The notes below the pieces were generated by a model. The model searched no databases. It saw only the letters and a list, made by a program, of their open reading frames with translations, and had not been told where the DNA came from. This document shows, one piece after another, positions 41,212 to 54,059 of a stretch of DNA of 64,000 nt; position 1 is the stretch's first letter, and every line of letters begins with the position of its first letter. This stretch comes from Sebastes aleutianus (taxonomy: Eukaryota; Chordata; Actinopteri; Perciformes; Sebastidae): contig CAKAKS010000068.1 in assembly GCA_916700875.1 (NCBI GenBank), positions 32,314,127 through 32,378,126 on the forward strand, given 5' to 3'. The translations under genes were made by a program, and so were the position numbers.

Positions 41212-42593
41212 TCAAGTGTCTTTGTCATCTGAAAATGCAACATGTAGCTGCCGAACGTCCCCGTCACTCATCCTGTCTCTGGGATGGGATGACTGGGTCT
41301 CCTCGTAGGCGGGCGGGGGGTTGTCGGGGCTGGACAGGAGGGGGCGGTGGCTGCCGTCCGAGTCGGGAGCCTCCTGAGCCAAGAGGAGCTGGGTGGGGCC
41401 AGGCGCCGAGCAGGCGGGGAGGCGCTGCCCCCAGCTGCCGTACATCGCCTCCTCGTAGGACGGCAGGGAGACGGGATGTCCGTCCACCATCAGGTCCAGC
41501 TGATCTGAGGAGCGACGGCTGCTGGGACACACAGAGAGAGAATTATAAACAATGGATCTCCTGACCTCTGACCTCAATCTGAGTGCCTTTATCTTTAGTC
41601 TAGGGCAGGGGTCAGCAACCTTTACTATCAAATGAGACATTTCATTTCTGTCTGGAGCCGCAAAACATGTGAGCATTGTGATGAAGGTAACACAGTTTAT
41701 AGTCTAAGTAAATAGTATATAAGTCTAATGCAGCGAGGGCCAAAGTGTACTAAAGTGTAAAGTGTGTAAAATGTACTACAATGAAATGTAACTTAACAAG
41801 AAAAAAAAGTTGTAATATTACGAGAATAAAGTCATAAGTTTACGAGAAAAAAATAAAATAACTTTATAATATTACGACTTTATTTTCGAAATCTCATATT
41901 TATTTATTTTCCCTCAATGTGGCCCTAATTCTTTAACGTACCGTCGTACCATAGACCTAAAACTATGATAAATAAAAATGAAAACATAAACAAAAAAAGT
42001 TATTCATTTCCATTTTTAAAAATCCACAGGGGGCCACTGGAGAGGAGCTGAAGAGCCGCATGTGTCTCCAGAGCTGCAGGTTGCAGACCCCTGGGTTAAG
42101 GGTTAGCACTATTGGAATATCACAGATCACAGTTTAAACCTCTTCAGTCTACTGCAGTAAACAGTGGTCTTCTCACCTGTGTGATTGACAGGGGTAGAGG
42201 CGGGACTTGACGACCAGGCAGGCAGTGGTGGTGAGCAGGAAGATGGACACGCCCACCGCCGTCGTGGCCATGCTGGGCATCGAGTCGTTCGCTCGGTCGT
42301 CAGAGTTCACATTCTCTGAGGAGGAGAAACACAAAATGTTGACATTAGAAACACGACAACAGAAACTATACAACTATCTGCTTTTTATGTACGTAAACAA
42401 AAGACGCAGTTTTAAATACGAGTCGATTAGATGATTAAATCTTCTTTCCTCATCCTCTGAACCCCACCATACATTAATAACATGGAACATTCTGTTGTGC
42501 TGGTTTTGCACATTATCATACCACCATCTTTTGCACTACTCTCATAACCAAAGTTTTCTATTTGCACTATAATTTAAAACGGATGTTACACAT

Positions 42594-42640
<47 letters not shown>

Positions 42641-45600
42641 AAAGGATAATGCCCGACAAGGTAGCGGAGGCAACCGTCTGATGTGCGTCGTCCATTAATT
42701 CATGATTATGGACACCTCAAAGAGCATTATACCACTTCTACCAGGTCACTTGCCGAAGAAAACAAAAAGTTTGTAACCAAAATCCAGTTTTTTTTACATC
42801 AATCTTGGTTACGCTAGCATAAAGCTAACGTTTTGCTATCAAGATTCAAAGTCAATAACTCTGCGTAGCGTACAATTGAAAAACAGTGAATATAATTTGA
42901 CGGCATGTTTAACAACAAGATTAGCTAGCTATCCAGCCATGTCAAGTCCAAATATTGATTTGGTATTTATATGCTAAAATGCAAAACGGTAGATTTAAGA
43001 CAATGAGCTGAAGCTGTGACAGAAAACAATCACCGCTGTGGGAAAACCCATGAATTCTCTTTACAGAAATAGATTATCAAATACAAAATCTATGAGAGGA
43101 AGCTTTCTTTTATCTAGATATGTGGTTTGTCTGAGCCCGTGATGATACGATAGCAGCTTTCCATGAGGCTCTGCAGCGTCAACACAGAGGAAATGTTTAA
43201 TGGTTATTATGGTGGCGTCGCCCGCTTCCTCTATCTGCGCTCTGACTTCCTGTCGCAGCGCGTTTCAGTGAATGGCGACAGAGGAAGTCGGAACTGGTCT
43301 GAGGAAAGTAAAGCTCCTAGTTCCGCTGCAGACAGACAGTCTCAGTATGTTTCTGTTAAGTAGGTCAAAAGAGAGTTTGCATTAAAGGGATCGGCTCCGA
43401 AATGCTCTGAAGTTTCATGTTTTAGTTGCAAACCGATTAATCTGCAACTAAAGATGCATGTTAAATAAATGTAATGACGTTAAAAGCACAATATTCCCCT
43501 CTGAGATGTAGTGGAGTAGTAGCAGTAAATAAAGCAGAAGTATATCAAATTTGTACTGAAGTACGATACTTGAGTAAATGTACTTATTTCCAGCTGGCTG
43601 CATTATAAAACTCCCAGTGGCCTCTGAGACGTCTTTTTGTTGACACTCATCTGATGTCTGCAATCAACCATAACACATAATTTAAGTATAGGTAACGAAA
43701 ATGACACGCCGTCTGCTTCCTGAACACTCAAAACCAGAAGTGAGTGTCTTTAAATGACTAATCAGCGGTTAAAGCGTCAGGGTCGTCGCTGCGCTGAGTC
43801 ATGAGTAGATTATAAACTGAGCAAATCACCGAGGAACGCTGCGATGCCCGGGGCTGCTAGGAAATGTCAAGAGATGTTTAGAGTCGTCAGAGAGTATCTG
43901 ATCACTAATAAAGTATAATTTTAGATGTGGTGATATTTTGTGACAAATAAAAACTTGCAGGGAAATTCACTTTTTGCACCTTAATTATCAGTAAAGAGAA
44001 CTCACTTCATACCCTGCTTAAAACAACCTGAACAACAATATGGAGGACGCAACGTGCCAAAATCAAAAATAAATAAATGACTCAAAAAATAAATATGTTA
44101 TTAAATATAGGAAAGATAATATTTTAAATAAATGTAGCCATTAATTAATTGATAAAATGTGACATAAATTGATATTTCTGTTTTAATTTGCTTTTTCTTT
44201 TATTTATCTTTGTATTAATCCCCGTATTTATTTACTCTTCTATTTAATTTCCCCTTATGTGTGTATTTTTTTTTATTCATTTTTAAATTTATTTATGTAT
44301 ATTTATTTCTAGGGGTGAAATGCAAAGGGGAAAATCATGCAGAAATAAAACAATAAATAAAAATGCACGAATACATAAATAAATACATACATTTAAGAAC
44401 AAACATAAAATAAATAAAAAAATGTAAATAAATTTAAAAATGAATAAGAATGTATAATTAAAGGGGAAAATTAAACAGAAGAGTAAATAAATTAGGAAAT
44501 TAATACAAAGATAAATAAATATTTTTTTTGGTATATTTAATGACATATTTATTTATTCATTTATTTATTTATTGAGTCATTGATTTATTTATTCATTAAT
44601 TTTTGGCAGGTTCTCTCCTTCATACATAAAACATAATAAAACAAACATAAATACTTAATAAGACTTCAGTGTATTCAGTCTTTTGAATTCTCACCTCTGA
44701 TGGGGACGCAGGCCGGTATCGGAGGCTGCCACCTCCCGTGGCGACACCTGGAGACGCGGGCCTTGTTGTTGAGGACGTGGTACCCCGGCTCACAGAAGAA
44801 GTGGATGGAGGTTTTGTGGGGGAAACCTCGACACGGCGACGGATCACAGCGGAAACCTCCATGTTCCGGCACCAGAGGGTGAGTGCAGTTACTCAGCCGG
44901 CCTGTAGAGACAGTGGTCGTTAGTCGCCTATACTTCACACCGCATCGCTACTGGTTCATTTCTAACCCCTTAACACTCCGACGTCTCTTGGTGGGCCCTG
45001 TCTTTCAGAGGTTGTAGCGGGCTCAGTTATAAAGCGAGAATGAAGATACTGGTATCATATGAAACTAGAAGACCTAAAGAATCCACTGTTACCATGTAAC
45101 CATGTCATGCTAAATGGCTAAATAATGCTCCAAACTTATGCTATATTTTGGCGAGGAAAAACTGGCGTGGCCATTTTCAAAGAGCTCCCTTGACCTCTGA
45201 TCTCCAGATATGTGAATGTAAATGGGTTCTATGGGTACCCACGAGTCTCCCCTTTACAGACATGCAAACTTTATGATAATCACATGCGGTTTGGGGCAAG
45301 TCATACATAAGTGTTTACTTACGGTAAACAAAGTGAGTAAAAGGCTCAGGATTTGGTTTACATATTTATATTTAAACGTGTGTGTGTACATTTGAATGCT
45401 GGGTTTTCCCGCATCAAAACGTTGCCCACAACCTCCTCTGCTGCCTTCCCCAACGGGCAGAACAGACAACACTTTAACCCACTTCCTCTATTTCTCCACC
45501 TTCCATCTCAAAAGTCTGCGTCTGCAGAATTATGGTTTCCACTGCCCCCGTTAGCTCCTTAACCCCAAACAGCCTCACGTGACGAGGCTGAGAGTGGAAA

Positions 45601-47185
45601 ATCACTAGAAATGAAGCTGCAACAAGGAAAAGTCTGAATGGTTTCCTCAGAAACAAAATGTTAAGAATAGGAAGTCACAGCCCGGTTCTGATGAACAGCA
45701 GAGTTTGACTGATGACTGTTGATCACAGTGCAAACAGAAGAGGAAGAACCAGACTCTCGAAACAGAGCGAGCAGAAAGTGTCTACATCCTGCAACACGCT
45801 GACTAAAGTTCACTTAATGTTTCACTATCAGTCATCATTAAAGTTTGATGACTGTGTGCCACTAATGAACATCTGTCTGGACTGTATTTACAATTAAAGA
45901 TTGTTTCAGTAACTCACTGCTGCGGCACAATGGGAGTTATTTTCCTCGGCATAATGAGCGTGCATCAGACCCACGGAAGACTGCACCGCCCTGCACGACA
46001 TATCTGGTTCTGCCAGCTTCCTGCTGGCTGTATACAGCTGTAATAATGGATATGTTGGCTGTAATTCATCACTTTTATTATCTTCCTGTACCGTGGTGGA
46101 TGTATTAACGTCTCTGTTCCCAAACAACCGTCTATTTGCCAGTAACTGGTAGCACTAGTAGCACGACATCAACAGGATTTAATGGAGTTGTAGGTTATTT
46201 ACTAACACGCACAGGACACAACCTCTTCTACATCCATGGTCTGAGGTCTATTTTTCATTCTGGATCCTTGACATGAAAAAGATTGAGAAATCTGTGTGCT
46301 GGATTTTTCTAACTTCCATTTACGTCCATCGCTCCCTTTCTGTTCCTCTGGGAAGCAGCCGGGCAAAAGAGTCTAATAAATAAGTCAGTAAATAGTTATT
46401 AATAGTATACATATTTATAATATTCTTATTGTTGAACATAGGATATTTCTGTAGAGACGTTAAATATGACAATAGAATAGAAATCATTTTGTTTTACTTT
46501 TGTACGGCTCTTTGTAGGCCGACGTTTTACGGGCGTCCGGTAGTCGCTTTCAGTCCAAAATGGCAGAAGCGTAGCTGCTGCTGAGCGCTGACGTTGCAAC
46601 GAAAACAATTGACATTCACTTTTTAATCGATATACGTTCTTTGTTGACGTGGGTCTGCTGTGGTGCGGCCAAAAGGAATTGTGTGGCGGCGTTATCTCCT
46701 TTTCCTTTGGTAAAGGATGGTTCAGTGTATCCTAAGCTAAAGGAGATAAGAAAGGAAGCATTGAAGCACCTTTCCTTAACATCTATAGAAGCTCTTAAAA
46801 AGGCTGCCACGTAGATACTTCCGGGTCATTTCTCTCAGTTAGGAACCTTCCTAAGAAAATAAAACTATTCCACCACAGTTAAGGTTAATTTCAGTGTGTG
46901 CATCACTTTTTAGTGTCCCCTGGAAACAGCTGTATTGTGTTTTCTCTATTTGCAGCGCGTTGAGCTCTCAGAGTCACCGTAGATTTCACTTGAATTCTGT
47001 GTATAATATTTCCTTTCTGCTTCAGTGAATGAAGGAGAAACCAAAGTAGAGACTTAATGAATGCATGAATGTTGGGGGTCAGAGGTCGTACCTGCTGTGA
47101 GGAGCGGTGAGGAGGCCAGGAGGAGGAGTCCGCAGACCAGACTGACGCGTCCACACGACGATGGATACAGGACCGACGCAGACAT
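41212..47185 (-). CDS. susd6-like: Single-sushi single-pass membrane protein, SUSD6-like
   Basis: Coding exons, 5' to 3': 47185-47092, 44901-44695, 42315-42177, 41521-41212 (750 nt, 249 aa). Residues 1 to about 31 are a signal peptide (hydrophobic LVCGLLLLASSPLL); about 35-97 one sushi/CCP domain with six cysteines and W in GRWQPPIPAC; about 116-137 a transmembrane helix (GVSIFLLTTTACLVV); then a cytosolic tail with LPSYEEAMYG (about 166-175) and a PPAY motif (about 216-219), which typically binds WW domains of NEDD4-type ubiquitin ligases. The six-cysteine pattern with RCDPSPCRG and VDGHPVSLPSYEEAMYG closely resembles SUSD6 (about 303 aa); the tail here is shorter. ATG at 47185 starts the only frame giving a signal peptide; the exon runs to 47198. 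All junctions are GT-AG and in phase. SUSD6 is reported as a p53-responsive growth regulator; function here is inferred. Confidence 0.88.
41606..42093. mobile_element. CAGGGGTC-ended hAT-like MITE in susd6-like intron
   Basis: Left CAGGGGTCAGCAACCTTTAC and right GGTTGCAGACCCCTG are inverted. The interior includes a palindromic A/T tract with GTAATATTACGAGAATAAAG. A sister copy is at 53063-53626 with the same order. Confidence 0.82.
42599..42634. repeat. (AT)n microsatellite
   Basis: Pure AT repeat, about 34 bases, ending in GTGTGT. Confidence 0.95.
44044..44625. mobile_element. A/T-rich palindromic MITE
   Basis: Left GGAGGACGCAACGTGCCAAAA and right TTTTTGGCAGGTTCTCTCC are inverted relatives. 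The body is ATAAATAAA-type sequence that folds on itself (ATAAATGACTCAA against TTGAGTCATTGATTTAT). A related copy is at 49640-49955. The element ends about 70 bases from the sushi exon. Confidence 0.7.
45090..45310. repeat. hAT-like (GGGCTGTCAA family) internal fragment
   Basis: GTGGCCATTTTCAAAGAGCT, GATATGTGAATGTAAATGGG, GGGTACCCACGAGTCTCCCC and GACATGCAAACTTTATGATA match, inverted, the middle of 30083-30644. The copy at 54100-54315 shares them in the same orientation. Confidence 0.75.
46425..46660. mobile_element. Interspersed repeat (inverted copy of 25850-26190)
   Basis: AATATGACAATAGAATAGAA, TTTTGTTTTACTTTTG, CAGTCCAAAATGGCAG and ATTGACATTCACTTTTTAAT match the 25850-26190 region reverse-complemented or, for the CAGTCCAAAATGGCAG word, in the same sense (26173). 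Confidence 0.55.
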
Positions 47186-47534
47186 CAAACCAGACTTCCT
47201 TTAAGACACAACGGAGATGAAGAGTCACCAGCAGAAAACACATAAACACACACTGTAAACACACACAAAACACACACACTGATGTCCAGTCAAATTATCC
47301 TTAAACAGGAGGCAGAAGTCACACCTCTCTCACTAAAGCAGCTCAAGCTAAAACTTTTTAAAGGGAAAGAAAAATGTTGTTTTCAGTCTAAATGTATTTT
47401 GCAGCTGTGAACCCGCTTGCTGTTTGTGTTCATTCACACCTGTCAGCTGCTGAGTGCAACCACACACACCTCCGCTGGCTTCACCTGTTGGTCACTGAGC
47501 AGCTGCATCGATCGACGTCTTCATTTTGATTTCC

Positions 47535-48184
47535 GCTCCCAGACAGGAGAAGCAGACAGGAGTAGCAGCACGGGAGCAAAGCGATGTACTGCTGTGGACG
47601 GAGGCAGCAGCTAAACGCGTTTTAGACACCTAAAAAAATCAGTTTAGTGTACGCTATATTTAGAATATTTTCACCACTTTAATTCGCTGTCAGACAGCCC
47701 TTTCTGACGGGGAACTGAAGCCGTTATCTATGCTCTCTTCAAAGCCATCAGACTGCATTGAACATTTTTTTACATTGCAGAAAATCGGAGTTGCTGGTCT
47801 ACCGCTGCCTCGATCGGTTAGTTTGTTTGTGTTATTGTGTGACTTTGGTGAATCTGAACTAACCAAAGTCACACAATAACACAAACTAACTAACCGATCG
47901 AGGCAGCGGTAGAACAGCAACTCCCGTGTTCTGTGTTATAGGCTTTTTCAATGGAGTCTGGTGGCTTTGGTGAGAGCATAGATTTCAGCTCCACGTCGGA
48001 AAGGGCTGTCTGAAAAGGTGAAAATATTGTAAATATAGAGTACACTTAAACTGATATTGATTTGTTACAGCAGTACATCGCTTTGCTCCCGTGCTGGTAC
48101 TCCTGTCTGCTTCTCCATCTACTGTAGGTAACACGCTGAGTCCCTCATTCAACCACAATTCAAAACACGTGAACTATCCCTTCA
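47535..48184. mobile_element. Palindromic transposon family A, left-truncated copy
   Basis: Shares with 4360-4960 the words AGCACGGGAG(C/T)AAAGC, GTACTGCTGTGGACGG, TGTACGCTATATTTAG and AACCGATCGAGGCAGCGGTA. The core (about 47795-47920) is a long palindrome around TTTGGTGAATCTGAACTAAC. The right end (GTGAACTATCCCTTC) is intact; the left end is missing. Confidence 0.82.
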
Positions 48185-48925
48185 AACATTGCTCCAGTGA
48201 TCTGCTTCGTCGTCTTTTAATCAAACCACGACTGTAAACCTGCGCTCGACCTTTCAGTCGCCTGATAATGAAACTGTCACCCCACACTGTTTACCGTTTC
48301 AACACTGACCGCGCTGACCGATACGCCCACCCGACAGTGAGCAGAGAAACAAAACAGAAACCGATCACTAGCACCGCCGCCACAACAACCCAAACTAAAT
48401 TTCTCCAGATGACTTGCACCGGCGCGCCATCGCTATCATGCTACTTCCTGTGATGAACTGGTGCCAACAGAGCCAGACCTCGGCTGGAGCGGCAGCCTAA
48501 ATGCCACCGTGTGTTTCCAGTGTGTGAAACTGTGTGTGTAGGTGTAGCTTTGGCTGTCTTTAGTGTGTGTTTTGTGCTTTCATGTCAAGAGAGATGCCAG
48601 TCATCACACACAGCTCCATCTTATGTGACCACAATCTGTGTGGGAGTTCTCCATCTTAGTCATCACGGCCCTCTGTGATATTATAACTTCTGCTGCAGCA
48701 AGTTGGAAACACAGTTATTGTGACCACAGAAAATTAAGATGTCTCTTTTTTTAAAACAAAATGAATTAATTCAGCTCCATTTCATTTGATAAATGCGAGT
48801 CGTGATGCTGTTAAATCAAGAAGGACTTGACAGTGGTCCAGTGGTGGAGGAAGAAGAAGTACGGAGATCTTTCACATAAGCAAAAGTAGTAATACCCCAG
48901 TGTAGAAATACTCTTTTACAAGTAG

Positions 48926-49170
48926 GGCTGTCAACTGATTAAAATATTTAATCGCGATTAATCGCATGATTGTCCATAAAGCAAATTAATCGCACATTTT
49001 TTATCTGTTTTAAATGAACCTTAAAGGGAGATTTGTCAAGTATTTAATACTCTTATCATTAGGGCTGTCAAAGGTTTCGGAAGTTGTAATGGGCTCAGTT
49101 TCATAGCTAGTCATACTAGCTTGTTGTGAAGAAGGTTAAATAACGCTCCTAAGTTAACTTACATTCCACC
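48926..49170. repeat. hAT-like (GGGCTGTCAA family) fragments
   Basis: TAGGGCTGTCAACTGATTAA with AATCGCGATTAATCGCATGA at the left end, then a second TAGGGCTGTCAAAGG near 49060 followed by GGAAGTTGTAATGGGCTCAG. It looks like two broken copies. Confidence 0.65.
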
Positions 49171-49639
49171 ACAGCCGACATTAACAAGCTCAGACCATCA
49201 TGAGCTTATGATTAGAAGTTAAACGATGTGACGCATCGACGCTACAAACATCACTCTGCCGAGCATTTAAATGTCACAATCTGGCACCGCTTTGTCGCCG
49301 GGTGGTGAAGGCTGAATATAAACATGAGTGACAGCATGTTTGAGCTTCACTACAGGTGACTTCACTTCACACCTCGAGGGACTGGACTTCCTCCTCTGTT
49401 TCAGATGAATTTACAAAGAAAAGACACACTCAGAGCGGATGTTATCTCCGTCATCTACAACTTCCCTTCATGACTGACCACTGTATTAGCTAACAGTCAC
49501 AAACGGGTTGTGTTAAAGGACCAATCTGAAATATATTTACTGTGACAATAAATCATAAAATGACCCTGATATGTCATCAGAGATTAAGGAAACATGCTGA
49601 ATTAAAATACTGGCTTCCCCAACAGCAATGCTACAACCA

Positions 49640-50475
49640 CTATATTCTCCTTTTAAATTTAATTTATTAAGATAAACTAATAAATAAAATATAAATGAAA
49701 AAATAAAAATAAAAATGAAGAAATAAATACAGTTATTTTAATACATAAAAAAAGAGTAAATAAATAAGGGAATTAATACAAAGATAAATAAATAATGAAG
49801 CAAATTAAAACAGAAATATCAATTTATATTGCATTTTTACCAATTAATTAATGACTACATTTATTTTTAATACTATTTTTGCTACATTTAATTACATATT
49901 TATTTATCGAGTCATTTATTTATTTTTTATTTCAGCAGGTTCCGTCCTGCATATGGACGGGTCACGGGTCCAATGTTTTGAATTTGGACTTTTGTTACCG
50001 CTTTTTAAACGCTAGCCGTTAGTACTACAGTACATTTTGCTCCTTTAATGCATAAGCTAGCTGTGGTTGTTGTGCACATGCAGTGGTGGAAGAAGTATTC
50101 AGATACTTTATAATGAAGTAAAAGTACTGATACCACACTGTGAAAATACTCCACTACAAGTAAAAGTCCTGCATTTAGCTGCCCACTGCTCCTAATACAC
50201 CAGGATGGGTTAAATGCAGAGGCTACATTTCACTGTGTGATAATAAAAGTTTACATTTACATTCAAAACCTTACTTCAGTAAAACGTACTTAAAGTACGA
50301 AAAGTAAAAGTATTGATGTGTCAGTAAAGTGTTCCCTGTCAGTGTTTCACTATTATATCTGATGCTTCTGGATTAATATTACTGCTGCATTAATGTGTAT
50401 GTTGCATTTTACCTCCTTTATATCCTGTTGGCTAGTTTAATCTACAGCAATGCATCATGGTCTATATAAGATCAT
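49640..50475. mobile_element. A/T-rich palindromic MITE copy followed by AAAGTAC-family element
   Basis: 49640-49955 repeats the ATAAATAAA body and TCGAGTCATTTATTTA / CAGCAGGTTCCGTCCTGCAT end of 44044-44625. 50085-50475 is a long AAAGTAC-family copy, starting GTGGTGGAAGAAGTATTCAG and running to ATATCCTGTTGGCTAGTTTA. Both are in the first intron of the susd6-like gene. Smaller family fragments follow at 50715-50825 and 51237-51370. Confidence 0.7.
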
Positions 50476-51579
50476 CATGTGTTTGTAGCGTTGCTGTCCT
50501 GTGAGAACCTCGTATCTAAACAGTCAGCCTGTTTTCAGCTTTGTGACGATGCATCTTCCAGCTGATCCGAGAGGCTTTTTAAAGAGTTTAATTAGCCTCA
50601 GAAGGATTTTCTCAAAACATAAAGGAACATTTAATCCTTCAGTTTATCACAAACATTCAACATCAACACATCTGGAGATTCATGGTTTTACCTGGACAAG
50701 AAGTGGATGTGAAAAGTAACTAAAGCTGTCAGTAAAACGTACAATATTTCCCTCTGAGATGTAGTGTGTAGTGTGTGTAGTGGAGTAGAAGTAGAAAGTA
50801 GCTTCAAATACATATAGTAAAGTACCTCTGTGTACACACACTCTGATGGTGATTCAAACATGATGCCTGTAAACTCTCAGGTGGCTCTTTCTTGGAAATA
50901 TTTTCAGGCACACAGGAAGTGATGCATTTTATGTTTCCAGCCACAACAGTGATTTGTTTGGCGAAAAACAGAGGAAGAGCCGAGTAGGCCAGCAGAAACT
51001 TCCACTGGGAAAAACACTGAGAGTGAACTGAACATGCAGAGGAAGAAATGTTGAGCGTCTTCACCCACTGAACCACATCTGACGTTCTGGTTGATCAGTA
51101 GCTGTGTTGAACTTTGCTCTTTCTGCTCCGCTGCTTCAGAAACCAACAGGTACAAACCCTCGAGAGGGATTCAAGTCTATTGTTCTCTTTTTATTAAGAA
51201 CTGACTCTCGTTTTTAAACCACACCTGACGTCTCCAGCGGTGGAAGAAGTATTCAGATCTTTTACTAAAGTATCAATACTACCGTGTAGAAATACTCTGT
51301 TCAAAGTCAAAGTGCTGCATTTAAAATTGTACTTAAGTAAACTTAACTTTTTAAAGATTTATACTTCTACGACTTAACGGCCAAAGGTGTCACTGTTAAC
51401 AAGCAATTTCTGATTCTTACAAACAGTCCCTTTAAGGAAACTATGAAGCACAATTCAAAAAAAATAATATTTCATTATTCATATGTTCTGTGATGTCCTA
51501 ATTTATTTATCCGCTTTTATTGTCTTGTGAAGCACTTTGTAACATCTGTTAAATAAATGTATCATTATTATTATTGGTA

Positions 51580-51965
51580 TTATTTATTCCAGCACCCTAT
51601 GCACTATTTTCTCAGTAGACTATATACTTATATTTGTACTTGTTTTTAGCTGTATAAATAAATGTATTATTATTATTATTATTATTATGTATATAAAGCA
51701 TCAGTCTATATTTATTCCAGCATCTTTTGCATTATAGTCTTAGTCGACTATATACTTGTATTGATCCTTGTTTTTAACTGTATAAACAAATGTATTATTA
51801 TTATTATTATTATTATCATTATCTATATAAAGCATCAGGCTATATTTATTCCAGCATCCTTTGCATTATTGTCTTAGTAGGCTATATACTTATATTTGTC
51901 CTTGTCTTTAGCTGTATTTCTGTGTAATTCATTGTATGTGTTACATACTTGGTCAATAAAGCTGT
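51580..51965. repeat. About 133-bp tandem triplication with LINE-like tail
   Basis: TTTATTCCAGCA(C/T)C, TACTTATATTTGT.CTTGT, TTTAGCTGTATAAA and a (TTA)n run occur three times at spacing of about 133 bp. The last copy runs into CTTGGTCAATAAAGCTGTAA, a retroelement tail. The TTA runs probably helped the misalignment that made the copies. Confidence 0.75.
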
Positions 51966-52180
51966 AATAATTAATAATTAATAGGCAATGAACAGGTTAT
52001 GTTATGGACTCAAGTCAATCTATTTTTATCAAACAGACATAAAAACACTGCGCACACACTCAGTGGATCAGATGAGGGAATAATCGATGATATATATTAT
52101 TGATAACATTACAGGTAAAGATGAAGTTAAAACACCGAGCTCTGAAACATAAAGCAGATTTAAAGCATTGGATGTCTCAC

Positions 52181-52505
52181 CTGAGAGCCGCGGAGGAGGC
52201 AGCGGCAGCAGCAGCGGGGAGATGGAGCTTCTGGAGCGGACGAGGAGCGGAGGAGGAGCCGCCGGTTTGAGGAGGAGGATGGAGGAGATGATGGAGGAGG
52301 AGAGTGGATAGGTGGATGTCTCGGTGTGGATCTCTCCGTCTCCGTCTGTAGCCGCTCCTGCTCAGCAACAAGTGTGACAGTCAGACCTCCTCTGTTGCTC
52401 TCTCTCTCTCTCTCTCTCCTGACTGACTCATCGATCAGCTGGGTTTGATCAGCTCTGATTGGCTGCTGAGAGCCAACAAACACCGCCCACCGGAGAGGCT
52501 CCGTC
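52181..52505 (-). promoter_or_regulatory. susd6-like: Promoter region and non-coding first exon of the susd6-like gene
   Basis: On - a donor CTCTCAG then GTGAGA ends a G/C- and CT-rich exon at 52181. It lies 5 kb upstream of the ATG exon, whose 5' end at 47198 is a splice acceptor (TGTCTTAAAG). The patch is G/C-rich, lacks a TATA box and holds a (GA)n run (52411-52430 on +). ATTGG near 52459 on + reads CCAAT on -. The start site is unresolved. Confidence 0.55.
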
Positions 52506-52530
52506 ATGTTCTGGAAACACTCCCTTTATC

Positions 52531-52655
52531 TCTCACACACACACACACACACACACACAATAACACACAATAACACACCATAACACACAATAACACACAC
52601 AGAGAGAGACACACAGAGACACACACATACCGCACAATAACACACAATAACACAC

Positions 52656-52692
<37 letters not shown>

Positions 52693-52772
52693 AACACACA
52701 ATAACACACACACACACACACACACATAGAGAGAGACACACAGAGACACACACATACCGCACAATAACACAC

Positions 52773-52803
<31 letters not shown>

Positions 52804-52909
52804 GAGAGACACACAGAGACACACAGAGACGCACACACGCGCACAAACACACACACACACACACGCACACAGACAGACAGACACACACACACACACACAC
52901 AGAGAGAGA

Positions 52910-52942
<33 letters not shown>

Positions 52943-52975
52943 TAACCAATTAGTTCCTCTCTCTCACACACACAC
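52531..52975. repeat. Compound (CA)n microsatellite with larger duplication
   Basis: CA repeats interspersed with ATAACACACA, GAGAGACACACAGAGACAC and ATACCGCACAATAACACA modules. The module order from about 52595 to 52700 is repeated from about 52725 to 52800. It lies just upstream of the susd6-like promoter. Cys/Val frames on - are by-products. Confidence 0.95.
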
Positions 52976-53062
52976 ATCCCTGCACTTCTACCTTTGTGAG
53001 GACACTCATTGACATAATACATTCCCTATCTCCTTACCCCCTAACCTCCTTACCCCCTCACT

Positions 53063-53626
53063 CAGGGGTCAGCAACCTTTACTATCAAAAGAGCCATTTT
53101 AGGCTTTTAAGAAATCTGTCTGGAGCATGAAGGTAACACAGTTTATAGTCTAAGTATATAGTATATAAGTCTAATGCAGTGAGGGTCCAGGAGACAATGT
53201 GCGACGGAGTATTAGGGCCACATTGAGGGAAAAACATTTTCGAGAATAAATTCATAATATTACGAGAAAAAAAGTCGTAAAATTACAAGAATAAAGTCAT
53301 AACTTTACGAGAAAAAAAAAAGAAAATAACGTAAAATTACTGTTTTATAATATTATTACTTAGTTCTCATAATACTACGACTTTCTTTCTCGTTAAATTA
53401 TGACTTTATTCTCGAAATCTCAGATTTATTTTTTTTCCTCAATGTGACCCTAATACTCCGTAGTGCCGTCGTACCATAGACCTACAACAATGATAAATAA
53501 AAATGAAAATGTAAACAAAAAAACAGTTATTCATTTCCACTAATTTTCTTAATTATCCACAGGGAGCCACTGGAGAGGAGCTAAAGAGCACCATGTGGCT
53601 CCGGAGCTGCAGATTACAGACCCCTG
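53063..53626. mobile_element. CAGGGGTC-ended hAT-like MITE, second copy
   Basis: CAGGGGTCAGCAACCTTTAC and AGATTACAGACCCCTG ends; same internal order as 41606-42093, including GTATATAAGTCTAATGCAG and the palindromic GAATAAAGTCATAACTTTAC tract. Confidence 0.82.
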
Positions 53627-54059
53627 AGCTAGAGGAAAAGTCAGTAGGAAACATCCTCTGGGGAACATGAATGTTTGGACAAAGTTTGTCCATCCATGCA
53701 CACTAACCCTGAACTAGCCACTAGAGAAGTAAAGAGCTGTTCTTCTTTATTTTCTACCAGCTGTCCTGTGGTCTGTCATTGTGTTTGGGTCCCACCCTTC
53801 AGGCTCTCTGTTTACAGTAAAAAGCTGCAGAGCCGCAGAGCCGCTGCTTCTCAGTTACTTCCACTGACTCGACGGAAGTGCTAAAAATACAAGCGTGCTG
53901 CGGCGATACAGCAGAGAGAAAAAAAGAGGGTTTCCACTGATGGTTAATCTGCAGCTCATCAAGCAGCGTGTGGGAACTTTATCAGACCTGTAATTAGTCA
54001 GTCAGGTAACTCAACATCAACATCTGAATTCATCAAATGTTGATGCATCATGAATCGTT

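Noticed and set aside
41235..41564. 109-residue G/R-rich frame on +
   Set aside because: Antisense shadow of the last susd6-like coding exon.
52504..52949. Three overlapping Cys/Val-rich frames of about 140 residues
   Set aside because: All are translations of the (CA)n compound microsatellite.
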